A stretch of DNA of 64,000 bases from Streptomyces sp. JB150 (GTDB lineage Bacteria; Actinomycetota; Actinomycetes; Streptomycetales; Streptomycetaceae). The notes below the pieces were generated by a model, which was given only the letters and a program-made list of their open reading frames with translations, was not told where the DNA came from and did not search any database. The position numbers were made by a program, and so were the translations under genes. Below are positions 8,328-16,755 of the stretch, in pieces (within the stretch, counting starts at the first letter, position 1; every line of letters starts with the position of its first letter). Location: positions 507,686-571,685 of the forward strand of contig NZ_CP049780.1 in the NCBI RefSeq assembly GCF_011193355.1, given 5' to 3'.

Positions 8328-9092
8328 TCAGAGGACCTTGGAGAGGAAGGCACGGGTGCGTTCGTGCCGCGGGGTGTCGAGGACGGCCGCGGGCGGCCCC
8401 TGTTCCACGACGACTCCGGCGTCCATGAAGACGACGGTGTCGGCGACCTCGCGGGCGAAGCCGATCTCGTGGGTGACGACGATCATGGTGGTGCCGCTGG
8501 CGGCCAGGTCCTTGATGACGTCGAGGACTTCACCGACCAGCTCCGGGTCGAGCGCGGAGGTCGGCTCGTCGAACAGCAGCACCTTGGGTTCGAGGGCGAG
8601 CGCGCGGGCGATGGCCACGCGCTGCTGCTGACCGCCGGACAGCTGGCGCGGATAGGCGTCGGTCTTGTCGGCGAGGCCGACCCGGTCGAGCAGCCGGCGG
8701 GCCGTCTCGGTCACGCTCGCACGGGGGCGGCGCAGCGCGGAGACGGGGGCCTCGACGATGTTCTCCAGCACGGTCAGGTGCGGGAAGAGATGGAAGTTCT
8801 GGAAGACGAACCCGATGTTGGTCCGCTGCTTCAGGACGTCCTTCTCCTTCAGCTCGTGCAGCTTGTCCCCGGAGCGGCGGTAGCCGACGAGTTCGCCGTC
8901 GATGCTGATCCAGCCGCGGTTCACCTTCTCCAGGTGGTTGATGGTGCGCAGCAGGGTCGACTTGCCGGAGCCGGACGGGCCGAGGATCACGGTGACCTCA
9001 CCGGTGCGGACCTGGAGGTCCACGCCGCGCAGCACCTCCTGCGGGCCGAAGCTCTTGTGGACGCCGTGGACGTCCACCATGACCTGACTCAT
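8328..9092 (-). CDS. Polar amino acid ABC transporter ATP-binding protein
   Basis: A 254-residue ATPase with Walker [11 protein letters not shown]-loop [10 protein letters not shown], signature LSGGQQQR, Walker B VLLFDEP and a switch histidine in VVTHE. The pattern matches GlnQ/TcyN-type importers. The ATG at 9092 overlaps the permease stop by 4 nt, implying translational coupling. It energises uptake through the permease at 9089 with binding proteins at 10031 and 7268. Context of SsuD-, SsuE- and leader-peptide genes suggests a sulfur-containing substrate such as cystine, though this is inference. Confidence 0.93.
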   Translation of the reverse strand: MSQVMVDVHGVHKSFGPQEVLRGVDLQVRTGEVTVILGPSGSGKSTLLRTINHLEKVNRGWISIDGELVGYRRSGDKLHELKEKDVLKQRTNIGFVFQNFHLFPHLTVLENIVEAPVSALRRPRASVTETARRLLDRVGLADKTDAYPRQLSGGQQQRVAIARALALEPKVLLFDEPTSALDPELVGEVLDVIKDLAASGTTMIVVTHEIGFAREVADTVVFMDAGVVVEQGPPAAVLDTPRHERTRAFLSKVL

Positions 9093-10027
9093 CGGTTCTC
9101 TCCCAGGGTTCTCACGAAGCGCCGGGCGCGCTCGAGCGGGGTGGGGGGCGGGGTGCGGTTCGCGCCGCGGGCGAAGTGCCGTTCGACGTAGTACTGGGCG
9201 ACCGACAGCACGGTGGTCAGGACGACGTACCAGGCGGTGGCGACGAGCAGCAGCGGGATCACCCGGCCGTTGCGGCCGTAGACCACCTGCACCTGGTAGA
9301 ACAGCTCGCCGATCGCCATGACGTAGACCACCGAGGTGCCCTTGAGGAGGCCGATGATCTCGTTGCCGGCCGTGGGCAGGATGGCCCGCATGGCCTGAGG
9401 CAGCACGATCCGGCGGATCTGGCGCAGCCGGGGGATGCCGAGCGCGGCGGCGGCCTCCAGCTGGCCCTGGTCGACGGCGAGGACACCGCCGCGGACGATC
9501 TCGGCGGCGTACGCGGCCTGATGGAGCGTCAGTCCGATGACGGCGGCGCCGATGGTGCCGATCAGGCTGTTGCTGTCGACGGACCAGAACACCGGTCCGA
9601 AGGGGATGCCGACGCCCAGCCGCTCGTACAGGGCGCTCAGGTTGAACCAGAACACCAGCTGGACGATCATCGGGATGGACCGGAAGATCCAGATGTACGT
9701 CCACGCCACGGTCCGCAGCACCGGGCTGTGCGACAGCCGCATGAAGGCGAGCACGGTGCCCAGGAGGAAGCCGAGGACGGTGGCGTAGGCGGTGAGCTGG
9801 AGGGTGACCCACACGGCCTGGACGATCGTCTCGGAGAAGACGTAGTCGGCGAAGACGTGCCATTCCCAGACGGGGTTGGTGGCCAGGCCGTGCGCGAACT
9901 GGGCGACCAGTACGAGGACGGCGACGGCGGCGGCCCAGCGGGCCGGGTGCCGGGCGGGGACGATCTTCAACTCCGTGGCCGTGTCGTCCCGTCGTCTGGC
10001 GGGCGCGGAGAGGGTGTCGCTGCTCAT
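9089..10027 (-). CDS. Polar amino acid ABC transporter permease
   Basis: A 312-residue integral membrane protein with about five to six helices and the HisMQ/GlnP-type EAA loop ([24 protein letters not shown]), which contacts the ATPase. The N-terminal ~30 residues are hydrophilic. One permease gene is present, so a homodimeric channel is likely. The start (10027) lies four bases after the upstream binding-protein stop (10031), and the stop overlaps the ATPase start by 4 nt. Confidence 0.93.
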   Translation of the reverse strand: MSSDTLSAPARRRDDTATELKIVPARHPARWAAAVAVLVLVAQFAHGLATNPVWEWHVFADYVFSETIVQAVWVTLQLTAYATVLGFLLGTVLAFMRLSHSPVLRTVAWTYIWIFRSIPMIVQLVFWFNLSALYERLGVGIPFGPVFWSVDSNSLIGTIGAAVIGLTLHQAAYAAEIVRGGVLAVDQGQLEAAAALGIPRLRQIRRIVLPQAMRAILPTAGNEIIGLLKGTSVVYVMAIGELFYQVQVVYGRNGRVIPLLLVATAWYVVLTTVLSVAQYYVERHFARGANRTPPPTPLERARRFVRTLGENR

Positions 10028-10030
10028 GGG

Positions 10031-10975
10031 TCACCTGTGCTCGGGTGGATTGATCCGCGAGGCGTCGATCGCGGAGGCGGTGGTGCCCCACTTGTCGAGG
10101 ATCTTCGCGTAGGTGCCGTCCTCGATCAGCTCGTTGACCGCGGCCTGGAAGGCCTTGGTGAGCGGGGAGCCCTTCTTGAAGGCGAAGCCGACGTCGAGGC
10201 GGCGGTACTCGCCGAGGAACGTGGTGCGGGCCGCGGGCCGGGACGCCTGGTGGCGCAGTCCGTTGATGGTCGACATCACCACGTCGATCCGGCCCTGCTG
10301 GAGGGCGGTGACGATCGCCGCGTCCTCCGAGTACACCTTCACGTCGTACGGCTTCTTGCCGGCCTTGGCGCACACGCCCTTCTCCGCTTCGAGGGTCGCC
10401 TCGAAGGTGGTGCCGGCGCTGGTGCCGACGGTCAGCCCGCACAACTGGGTGAGGTCGGTGACCTTGCCCTTGAGGGCGGTGCTGCCCTTCCTGACGGCGA
10501 AGCCCTGGCCGTCGTTGATGTAGGTGACGAAGTCGATCCGCTTCAGGCGCTCGGTGGTGACGCCGAAGTTGCCGGTGCCGACGTCGTACTTGCCGCTGCC
10601 GAGGGAGGGCAGGATCGACTCGAACGAGGCCTCCTGGCGGTCCAGTTTCACGCCGAGGACCTTGGCGGCCGCGTCGGCCAGGTCGATGTCCAGGCCGGCG
10701 GGCGGCTGGTCGGAACCGTTCGGGTAGTACGCGCTGGGCGGGTCGCCGATGGAGCTGCCGACGCGCACGGTGCCCGACTTTCGTACGTCGGCGGGCAGCA
10801 GCGCGGCGATGGAGTCCACGGTGCGCACGGCCGCCACGGGGTCCTCGGTCGGCGCGGGGGACGCCTGGGCGCCCACGGCGGTGGTGCCGGGTGCGCCGCC
10901 GGAGCCGCAGGCGGTCAGCGCGAGGAGCGGCAGCAGGGCCAGGCCGAGGGCGGTCGCGGTGGTGCGGGGGTTCAC
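10031..10975 (-). CDS. ABC transporter substrate-binding lipoprotein (amino-acid type)
   Basis: A 314-residue family-3 solute-binding lipoprotein. Signal peptide with lipobox LALTAC (Cys 23). Typical blocks are [49 protein letters not shown] and the C-terminal [18 protein letters not shown]. Two extra cysteines (QLCGL and EKGVCAK) could form a disulfide. The GTG start at 10975 overlaps the GNAT stop by 4 nt. Both binding proteins of the operon begin with the same domain pattern (xVDSIAAxxPAxxRKxGT) and may widen the ligand range of one permease. Confidence 0.9.
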   Translation of the reverse strand: MNPRTTATALGLALLPLLALTACGSGGAPGTTAVGAQASPAPTEDPVAAVRTVDSIAALLPADVRKSGTVRVGSSIGDPPSAYYPNGSDQPPAGLDIDLADAAAKVLGVKLDRQEASFESILPSLGSGKYDVGTGNFGVTTERLKRIDFVTYINDGQGFAVRKGSTALKGKVTDLTQLCGLTVGTSAGTTFEATLEAEKGVCAKAGKKPYDVKVYSEDAAIVTALQQGRIDVVMSTINGLRHQASRPAARTTFLGEYRRLDVGFAFKKGSPLTKAFQAAVNELIEDGTYAKILDKWGTTASAIDASRINPPEHR

Positions 10976-11511
10976 AGGGCGGCCGCCTTTCCCGTGGTGG
11001 TGCGGACGGCCGCTCCCGCCCGCCGGTGCGCCGGCAGGTGCTTCTCGAAGGGCAGCGGGCCGATGGTCTCGGGGTCGGCGTCCGTGTCGAAGAGGGGGGT
11101 GTAGCCGGTCGCCAGATACAGGGCGCGCGCCTCGGGCTGGCGGGGGCCGGTGGTCAGATGGACGCGCCGGTAGCCGCGGGCGGCGGCCTCGCGTTCGAGT
11201 TCGGCGACGACCCGCCGGGCGAGACCGCGCCGGCGGTGCGCCGAGTGCGTCCAGATCCGTTTCAGTTCGGCGGTCTGCGGGTCGTAGCGGCGGAAGGCGC
11301 CGCCCGCGACGGGCTCACCCGCCTGGAGCAGGAGCAGCAGGACGCCGCCGTACGGCGCGGTGAACTCCTCGTCGGGGTAGCGGGACAGCTCGGCGTGGGC
11401 GTCCTTGCCGTACCGGCGGCAGTACTCGTCGCCGAGTTCGCGCAGCAGGGGCCGCACTCTGGGGTCGGAGACGGGCACGTGCAGGACCATGAGGTCGACA
11501 GCGGAGGTCAC
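10972..11511 (-). CDS. GNAT-family N-acetyltransferase
   Basis: A 179-residue single-domain GNAT. The acetyl-CoA loop [21 protein letters not shown] has the R-x-x-G-x-G/A form, and the β6-α4 block [13 protein letters not shown] is clear. It is locked in the operon by 4-nt overlaps at both ends (LLM stop 11508 and binding-protein start 10975). GNAT genes are known in some S-alkyl-cysteine salvage clusters, where N-acetylation protects the thioether before oxidation. That would fit the LLM neighbours, but the substrate is inference. Confidence 0.85.
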   Translation of the reverse strand: MTSAVDLMVLHVPVSDPRVRPLLRELGDEYCRRYGKDAHAELSRYPDEEFTAPYGGVLLLLLQAGEPVAGGAFRRYDPQTAELKRIWTHSAHRRRGLARRVVAELEREAAARGYRRVHLTTGPRQPEARALYLATGYTPLFDTDADPETIGPLPFEKHLPAHRRAGAAVRTTTGKAAAL

Positions 11512-12716
11512 GCGCGCACCGCCGCGAGGGACTGGGGCGCCGCGTCGTGGGCGGCGGTGGGGGCGGCGGCGCGCTCGGCGGTGGCGTCGGCGTCACGCGC
11601 GGCGGCGTTCTCCGCACCCCGTGCGGCGGCGCGCTCCGCGTCGCGCTTGGCGACCTCCTCGCGCACGATCGGGATCACGTACCGGCCGAAGTCGATGGCG
11701 TCGTCCAGCAGGTCGTAGCCGCGCGCGGAGAGGATGTCGACGCCCAGGTCGTAGTAGTCGAGCAGCGCCTGGGCGACCGTCTCCGGGGTGCCGACGAGCG
11801 CGTTGGAGTTGCCCGCGCCGCCGGTCGCGGCGGCCGTCGGGGTCCACAGGGCGCGGTCGTAGCGCTCGCCCGCCTCGGCGATGGCGATCAGCCGCTGCGA
11901 GCCGGTGTTCTCGGGTGCCGTGCCGCGGTGGTGGCGGACGACTCCCGCCTCGCGGCGCCGGCGGATGGCGTCGACCGTGCGGTGGGCCTTCTCCCAGGCG
12001 AGTTCCTCGGTGGGGGCGATGATCGGCCGGAACGCGACCTGGATGCGGGGGGTGTCGGTGCGGCCCGCGGCGCGCGCGGCGGCCTTGACGGCCTCGATCT
12101 GCTCGGCCGTCTTCTCCAGGGGTTCGCCCCACAGGCAGTAGATGTCGGCCTCCGCGCCGCCGGCGGCGTACGCGGCGGGCGAGGAACCGCCGAACGAGAC
12201 GGCGGGGCGCGGCTGCTGCACGGGGAACACGTCGCTGACGAAGTCGTGGAAGCGGTAGTGCTCGCCCTCGTGGTCGAAGGGCTCGTGGGTGGTCCAGATA
12301 GTCTTGACGATGCGGATGTACTCGCGGGTGCGGGCGTAGCGCTCGTCCTTGGTGAGGGTGTCGCCCTCGCGGGCCTGCTCGTGGTCGTTGCCGCCGGTGA
12401 TGAAGTGCACGGTCAGCCGCCCGCCGCTGATCTGGTCGAGGGTGGCGAACGTTTTCGCGGCGAACGTCGGGTAGGAGACGTTGGGGCGGTGGGCGAGCAG
12501 GATCTGCAACCGGTCCAGCCTGCTCGCGATGTACGCGGCGGCCGGCGCGGGGTCGGGCGAGCCGGAGCCGTAGGCGAAGAGCACCCGGTCCCAGCCGTGC
12601 TCCTCGTGGGCGCGGGCGAGACGGAGGGTGTACTCCTTGTCGAAGGCGGCGCCGGAGCGCGGGGTGGTCTCGGAGCCGTCGTTGGTGGCGGCGATGCCAA
12701 GGAACTCCACGGGCAT
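11508..12716 (-). CDS. SsuD-like LLM flavin-dependent monooxygenase
   Basis: A 402-residue enzyme close in layout to alkanesulfonate monooxygenase SsuD (about 380 aa). Visible SsuD blocks include FLGIAATNDGSE, LDRLQILLAHRPNVSYPTFAAKTFATLD, GGRLTVHFITGGND and FGGSSPAAYAAGG. Relatives use FMNH2 and O2 to release sulfite from sulfonates, or attack S-substituted cysteines. ATG 12716 with AGGAAAGG eight bases upstream beats the longer open frame to 12956. The last ~40 residues are an Ala/Arg/Glu-rich tail beyond the family core. First structural gene after leader 13023-13100. Confidence 0.88.
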   Translation of the reverse strand: MPVEFLGIAATNDGSETTPRSGAAFDKEYTLRLARAHEEHGWDRVLFAYGSGSPDPAPAAAYIASRLDRLQILLAHRPNVSYPTFAAKTFATLDQISGGRLTVHFITGGNDHEQAREGDTLTKDERYARTREYIRIVKTIWTTHEPFDHEGEHYRFHDFVSDVFPVQQPRPAVSFGGSSPAAYAAGGAEADIYCLWGEPLEKTAEQIEAVKAAARAAGRTDTPRIQVAFRPIIAPTEELAWEKAHRTVDAIRRRREAGVVRHHRGTAPENTGSQRLIAIAEAGERYDRALWTPTAAATGGAGNSNALVGTPETVAQALLDYYDLGVDILSARGYDLLDDAIDFGRYVIPIVREEVAKRDAERAAARGAENAAARDADATAERAAAPTAAHDAAPQSLAAVRA

Positions 12717-12992
12717 GGGAAAGGGCCTTTCCTCGGGTGCGCCGGGGGCGGGGCCGTGCCCGTGGGGCGTGTACGGGCACGGTGGTGCGGCCCTCGGCGC
12801 GGGACCGGGTGGTGAACGGGTGTGACGACGCCCGGACGCGGGTCTCGGGCGGGGCAGGGGTGGCGGCAGCGCGGTGGGGCGCGGCTGCGGCGCCGGGGCG
12901 GTACGGGTGTGGACGCGGATGCCGGCGGCAGGACGGCGAAGGCCGCCTGCGGTCATCGGCCCGTCGCCGGGACGGCCGCGGAGGAGAGGGAG

Positions 12993-13016
12993 AAGGGGCC
13001 GGTCAGACGGCCCTTT
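12993..13016 (-). terminator. Candidate attenuator hairpin after leader peptide
   Basis: On the minus strand AAAGGGCCG and CGGCCCCTT flank a short loop, starting seven bases after the leader stop codon (13023). A pyrimidine-rich CTCCCTCTCC tract follows. The layout equals that behind the other two leaders. The remaining ~275 bp up to the LLM start (12716) contain no ORF I trust. Confidence 0.5.
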
Positions 13017-13022
13017 GCCGCA

Positions 13023-13100
13023 TCAGGCGCAACACGCGGCGGACCACACGCGACCGAAGTCGATGTGGTCACGGGTGACCAGGCGCTGTTCGGCGTTCAT
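13023..13100 (-). CDS. Sulfur-operon leader peptide (25 aa)
   Basis: ATG 13100-13098 to TGA 13025-13023 on the minus strand encodes a 25-residue peptide whose core is TRDHIDFGRVWSAACCA. It ends in two adjacent Cys codons just before the final Ala, a classic arrangement for cysteine-responsive ribosome stalling. The core is homologous to the peptides at 6300 and 15326. It precedes the LLM-GNAT-ABC-SsuE operon. Function as a regulatory leader is inferred from position, Cys placement and the hairpin immediately downstream. Confidence 0.78.
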   Translation of the reverse strand: MNAEQRLVTRDHIDFGRVWSAACCA

Positions 13101-13187
13101 GCGCTTACTTGAGCAGTACATCGCATGTCTCGTCAACTGCGGTTCGGATTACGGACGGTGGCGGACGGAGGCGCGGGACCTGCCTTC

Positions 13188-13213
13188 CCTAGTTTCCCTA
13201 TCGATTTACTAGG
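13188..13213. promoter_or_regulatory. Shared 26-bp box, copy 2 (divergent promoter)
   Basis: Begins CCTAGTTTCCCTATC and ends TTTACTAGG, with CCTAG/CTAGG inverted ends exactly as in the box at 15276. It lies between the divergent leader (13100, minus) and the DszC/SfnB-like gene (13248, plus), so one site could control both. The ends form an imperfect dyad as expected for a dimeric regulator. Confidence 0.65.
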
Positions 13214-13247
13214 AAAGTATTGACGATGGTTCAGAGGGGTGCGCAGG

Positions 13248-14621
13248 ATGAGCCACATGCCCACAGCCCCCGCGCCGCACCGACCCGCCACGGCATCCGA
13301 GCGAACGGAGTCCGCGCGAACGGAGTTCGAGCCGACGGACGCCGGGCCGACGAGGCCCGGGCCGAGGGTGCCCGACCCGACGGGACCCGAGCCGGCCGCA
13401 CCCGAGTCGCAGGCGCACGAGCCGGCGGCGCACGAGCCGGCGGTTCCGGGCCGCGCGCACTGGCTGCGGGTGGCGCGTGAGACGGCCGACGACCTCGCCA
13501 CGGACGCGTCCGTCCGGGACCAGGCCGGCAAGGCGCCGTTCGACGAGGTGTCCCGGCTGCGCGAGGCGGGGCTGCTGACCCTGCTGACCCCGGCCGAACA
13601 CGGGGGCGGCGGCGCCGACTGGCCCACGGCCTACGCCGTCGTCCGGGAGATAGCCGCCGCCGACGCCGCGATCGGCCAGCTGCTGGGCTGTCACACCTTC
13701 CTGTCGTGGAGCGCCCGGTTCCTCAACGAGCCCGCGCTCGCCGCCCTGATCGACCGGCGGTCCGCCGCGGAGCAGTGGTGCTGGGGCGGGGGCCTGGCCC
13801 GCCAGGAACCCTCGCTCGCGCTCACCCCGACCGCCGACGGCCACGTGCTGGACGGCAGGCAGAGCTATGTGACCGGGGTGCTGGTGGCCGACCGTATCGC
13901 CGTACGGGCGGTGCGCGCCGACACCGGTGAGCCCGTCGCCGTCCTGGTCGACCCGGCCGCTCCCGGCGTGCGCGTCGACAACGATGCCGAGACCTTCGGG
14001 CAGCGCCTGGCGGCCGGCGGGAGTGTGGAGTTCGACGCCGCGCCGGTGGCCGCCGACGACGTCGTCGGTTCGCTGGCCACGGACGACGACGTGCTGTCGC
14101 CCCGGGCCGCCCTGGTCTCGCCGGTCGGGCGGCTGCTCTCCGTCCAGCTGCAGCTCGGCATGGCCGACGGCGTGCTCGCCGAGGCCCGTGACTACGCCCG
14201 GGCCGGCCACGCGCCCTGGCACCCCGCCTGGCCCGTCGGCTCCCCGCACGACCCGCACGTGCTGACCGCGTTCGGGGAGCTGGCCGTCCTGGTGCGGGCC
14301 GCGTCCGCCCTCGCCGACCAGGCGCTGGCCGCGGTGAGCGCGGGGCTGGCCCGCGGTGACGAGCTCACCTTCGAGGAGCACGCGGAGATCGCCGTGGTGG
14401 TGGCCATGGCGGAGGCCGCCGCCTCCCGCGCCGCGCAGGAGTCCACCGCCCGCGCCCTCGACGTCGTCGGCGCCCGGTCGACCTCCGCCCGGCTGGGCCT
14501 GGACCGCTTCTGGCGCAACGCCCGCACCCACACCCTCTACGAGCCCGTCGCCCACCGCCTGCGCGACGTCGGCGACTACTTCCTCAACGGGGCACACCCC
14601 TCGCTCGCCCTGCCGCTCTGA
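13248..14621 (+). CDS. DszC/SfnB-like acyl-CoA dehydrogenase-fold monooxygenase
   Basis: A 457-residue product from ATG 13248 (AGAGGGG eight bases upstream). The first ~68 residues are a Pro/Glu/Thr/Ala-rich, repeat-like disordered extension. The rest has the acyl-CoA dehydrogenase fold as in sulfur-metabolism flavoproteins: FDEVSRLREAGLLTLLTPAEHGG, a central β-domain with a substrate-covering GGSVEFDAAPVAADDVVG, and C-terminal RFWRNARTHTLYEPV, which matches SfnB/DszC-like proteins. These use FMNH2/O2 on sulfones or related compounds. It is divergent from the LLM operon and shares the 26-bp box. Substrate unknown. Confidence 0.85.
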   Translation: MSHMPTAPAPHRPATASERTESARTEFEPTDAGPTRPGPRVPDPTGPEPAAPESQAHEPAAHEPAVPGRAHWLRVARETADDLATDASVRDQAGKAPFDEVSRLREAGLLTLLTPAEHGGGGADWPTAYAVVREIAAADAAIGQLLGCHTFLSWSARFLNEPALAALIDRRSAAEQWCWGGGLARQEPSLALTPTADGHVLDGRQSYVTGVLVADRIAVRAVRADTGEPVAVLVDPAAPGVRVDNDAETFGQRLAAGGSVEFDAAPVAADDVVGSLATDDDVLSPRAALVSPVGRLLSVQLQLGMADGVLAEARDYARAGHAPWHPAWPVGSPHDPHVLTAFGELAVLVRAASALADQALAAVSAGLARGDELTFEEHAEIAVVVAMAEAAASRAAQESTARALDVVGARSTSARLGLDRFWRNARTHTLYEPVAHRLRDVGDYFLNGAHPSLALPL

Positions 14622-14732
14622 CGCGCTCGCGGCGCACGGCTCGCCAGGCCTGACCGGAGGGCGCCCGCCCCGGGCCCGCCGACCGGGCCCCGCGCCGGTC
14701 GGGGCGGGCCGGACCTGCGGGATAATGACCGT

Positions 14733-15191
14733 ATGCGGATCTCAGCCAGGGCGGACTACGCGGTACGTGCCGCGCTACAGCTCGCCGCCTCACGGGACGA
14801 CGGCCCCCTGAAGGCGGAGGCGATCGCGACCGCCCAGGACATTCCGCACAAGTTCCTGGAAAGCATCCTCAACGACATGCGCCGCGGCGGTCTGGTGCTC
14901 AGCCAGCGCGGCGGCAACGGCGGCTACCGGCTGGCCAAGCCCCCCGAGTCCATCAGCATCGCCGACGTCATCCGGGTCGTGGACGGACCGCTGGTCTCGG
15001 TGCGCGGAGTCCGGCCCCCGGAGCTGTCCTACACCGGGCCCGCCGAATCGTTGCTGCCCCTGTGGATCGCGCTGCGGTCCAATGTGCGGGAAATCCTCGA
15101 GGGCGTCTCACTGGCCGATGTCGCCTCGGCCCAGCTGCCTGCGGATGTGTCCGCCCTGACCCACGCCCCGGACGCCTGGGTGAACCCCTGA
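14733..15191 (+). CDS. Rrf2-family transcriptional regulator (cysteine-free)
   Basis: A 152-residue Rrf2 protein. The N-terminal winged helix begins MRISARADYAVRAALQLA and the recognition region is IPHKFLESILNDMRRGGLVLSQRGGNGGYRLAK. It contains no cysteine, so it cannot bind the Fe-S cluster of IscR/NsrR members and resembles the CymR-type sulfur regulators instead. It lies between the DszC/SfnB-like gene and the SsuABC transporter and is the only regulator in the sulfur cluster. It is the best candidate to bind the 26-bp boxes. CymR needs CysK as partner; none is encoded here. Confidence 0.88.
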   Translation: MRISARADYAVRAALQLAASRDDGPLKAEAIATAQDIPHKFLESILNDMRRGGLVLSQRGGNGGYRLAKPPESISIADVIRVVDGPLVSVRGVRPPELSYTGPAESLLPLWIALRSNVREILEGVSLADVASAQLPADVSALTHAPDAWVNP

Positions 15192-15204
15192 TCCCTCTCT
15201 GATC

Positions 15205-15223
15205 CCAGCATCCGGGATGCTGG
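15205..15223. promoter_or_regulatory. Perfect 19-bp palindrome after the Rrf2 gene
   Basis: CCAGCATCC-G-GGATGCTGG, 13 bp downstream of the Rrf2 stop codon and 52 bp upstream of the next 26-bp box. It could be a terminator hairpin for the Rrf2 gene, although it has no T-run, or a protein-binding site for the ssuABC promoter. Confidence 0.5.
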
Positions 15224-15275
15224 CGTCCATCATATGAACAGCCCCTTGGGGCGGGGGCGTCTTTCTGCCACGATC

Positions 15276-15301
15276 CCTAGCAACCAGGTAGGAAAACTAG
15301 G
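15276..15301 (+). promoter_or_regulatory. Shared 26-bp box, copy 3
   Basis: Reads CCTAGCAACCAGGTAGG then AAAACTAGG. Its reverse complement aligns base for base with the boxes at 13188 and 6419. It lies 24 bases upstream of the leader ORF at 15326, placing it at the likely promoter of the sulfonate ABC operon. Relative to the downstream gene it has the same orientation as copy 1. Confidence 0.65.
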
Positions 15302-15325
15302 AATCTGTGGGGGGGAGCCATCCGC

Positions 15326-15466
15326 ATGCGCGACCACACAGATCCGCCCCTGCCTCGGCTGACCTCGCGTCGCCACATCGATCTCGGCCGTGTCTCCAGC
15401 GCCATCTGTCGCCTCGTCCCAGGCCGTCTCGTCGCAGGCCGTCTCGCCCGAGCCCGTCTCGTCTGA
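15326..15466 (+). CDS. Sulfur-operon leader peptide (46 aa)
   Basis: ATG 15326 has GGGGGAG eight bases upstream; TGA is at 15464-15466. The core is SRRHIDLGRVSSAICR with Cys28, the same core as the peptides at 6300 and 13023. An 18-residue Arg/Leu/Val-rich tail (repeating G-R-L-V-A) follows the core and is absent from the others. It precedes the SsuA-like gene by about 150 bp. Leader function is inferred from the shared core, position and the hairpin behind its stop. Confidence 0.75.
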   Translation: MRDHTDPPLPRLTSRRHIDLGRVSSAICRLVPGRLVAGRLARARLV

Positions 15467-15473
15467 GACCGAC

Positions 15474-15493
15474 CGCGGCCTCACCGGCCCGCG
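15474..15493 (+). terminator. Candidate attenuator hairpin after leader peptide
   Basis: CGCGGCC and GGCCCGCG flank a 5-nt loop (one bulged C), eight bases after the leader stop. Position and GC character match the hairpins behind the other two leaders. Up to 15614 the sequence is a C-rich, G-poor untranslated stretch that could serve as a Rho-loading region. Confidence 0.42.
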
Positions 15494-15614
15494 CGACGCA
15501 CCTTCGCGCACCCTCCCCGCCGCCCGTTCCGCCCGCTCCTCGCCGGCGGCCGGCCAGGCACACCCACGGCCTGACGCAGGCCTCCTGTTCACCCCATCCC
15601 GAGAGGACACCTCC

Positions 15615-16721
15615 GTGTCTGCCGCACGACCGCTCACCACCCTGCGCGCCCTCGCCGCGACAGCGACTCTCCCCCTCCTGCTGACCGCCTGCGGTTACGG
15701 CTCCGACGCCAAGGACGACGCCCCGCGGGCGGAGGTCGCGGCGGACGCCGAGAAGCTCTCCACCGACGAGGTCCGGATCGGCTACTTCCCCAACCTCACG
15801 CACGCCACCGCCCTGGTCGGCCGTGAACAGGGCTTCTTCCAGAAGGAACTCGGCGGCACCGAGGCGAAGTACGCCACCTTCAACGCGGGCCCCTCGGAGA
15901 TCGAGGCGCTGAACTCGAAGTCCATCGACATCGGCTGGATCGGCCCATCCCCCGCCATCAACGGCTACACCAAGTCGGGCGGCAAGAACCTGCGCATCAT
16001 CGGCGGTTCGGCCTCCGGCGGGGTGAAGCTGGTGGTGAACCCGGAGAAGATCAAGTCCGTCAAGGACGTCAAGGGCAAGAAGATCGCCACCCCGCAGCTC
16101 GGCAACACGCAGGACGTCGCGTTCCTCAACTGGATCGCCGAGCAGGGCTGGACGGTCGACGCGCAGAGCGGCAAGGGCGACGTCTCCGTGGTGCGCACCG
16201 ACAACAAGGTGACCCCCGACGCCTACAAGTCCGGTTCCATCGACGGCGCGTGGGTGCCCGAGCCGACCGCCTCAAAGCTGGTTTCCGAGGGCGCGAAGGT
16301 GCTGCTGGACGAGTCCGGCCTGTGGCCGGACGAGAAGTTCGTCATCACGAACATCATCGTGCGGCAGGACTTCCTCAAGGAGCACCCGGACGTCGTCGAG
16401 GCCGTGCTGCGCGGCGCGGTGAAGAGCAACGAGTGGATCAACGCCAACCCCGAGCAGGCGAAGGCCGCGGCCAACGCGGCCCTGAAGCAGGAGTCCGGCA
16501 AGGCGCTGCCCGCCGAGGTCATCGACCCGGCCTGGAAGTCGATCGCCTTCCTGGACGACCCGCTGGCCGCCACCCTCGACACCCAGGCCGCCCACGCGGT
16601 GAAGGCCGGTCTGCTGGAGCAGCCGGACCTGAAGGGGATCTACGACCTCACCCTGCTCAACAAGGTCCTCAAGGCCGAGGGTGAGGCCACCGTCGACGAC
16701 GCCGGCCTCGGCGCCGAGTAA
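15615..16721 (+). CDS. Sulfonate/taurine-type ABC substrate-binding lipoprotein
   Basis: A 368-residue lipoprotein, start GTG 15615 with AGAGGAC upstream. Signal peptide with lipobox LLLTACGY. The body is of the SsuA/TauA (NMT1-like) family: VRIGYFPNLTHATALVGREQGFF, SEIEALNSKSIDIGWIGPSPAING, and a hinge LGNTQDVAFLNWI. Such proteins deliver alkanesulfonates, taurine or nitrate-type anions to the permease. It heads an operon with the ATPase and permease that follow. The ligand is probably an organosulfonate given the neighbours. Confidence 0.9.
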   Translation: MSAARPLTTLRALAATATLPLLLTACGYGSDAKDDAPRAEVAADAEKLSTDEVRIGYFPNLTHATALVGREQGFFQKELGGTEAKYATFNAGPSEIEALNSKSIDIGWIGPSPAINGYTKSGGKNLRIIGGSASGGVKLVVNPEKIKSVKDVKGKKIATPQLGNTQDVAFLNWIAEQGWTVDAQSGKGDVSVVRTDNKVTPDAYKSGSIDGAWVPEPTASKLVSEGAKVLLDESGLWPDEKFVITNIIVRQDFLKEHPDVVEAVLRGAVKSNEWINANPEQAKAAANAALKQESGKALPAEVIDPAWKSIAFLDDPLAATLDTQAAHAVKAGLLEQPDLKGIYDLTLLNKVLKAEGEATVDDAGLGAE

Positions 16722-16755
16722 CCGAAATCCGAGAAGCCCACAGGAGGTGACGGCC

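Noticed and set aside
13209..14597. 462-codon minus-strand frame opposite the DszC/SfnB-like gene
   Set aside because: Gly/Val-rich shadow without motif; the plus strand has conserved blocks and a ribosome site.
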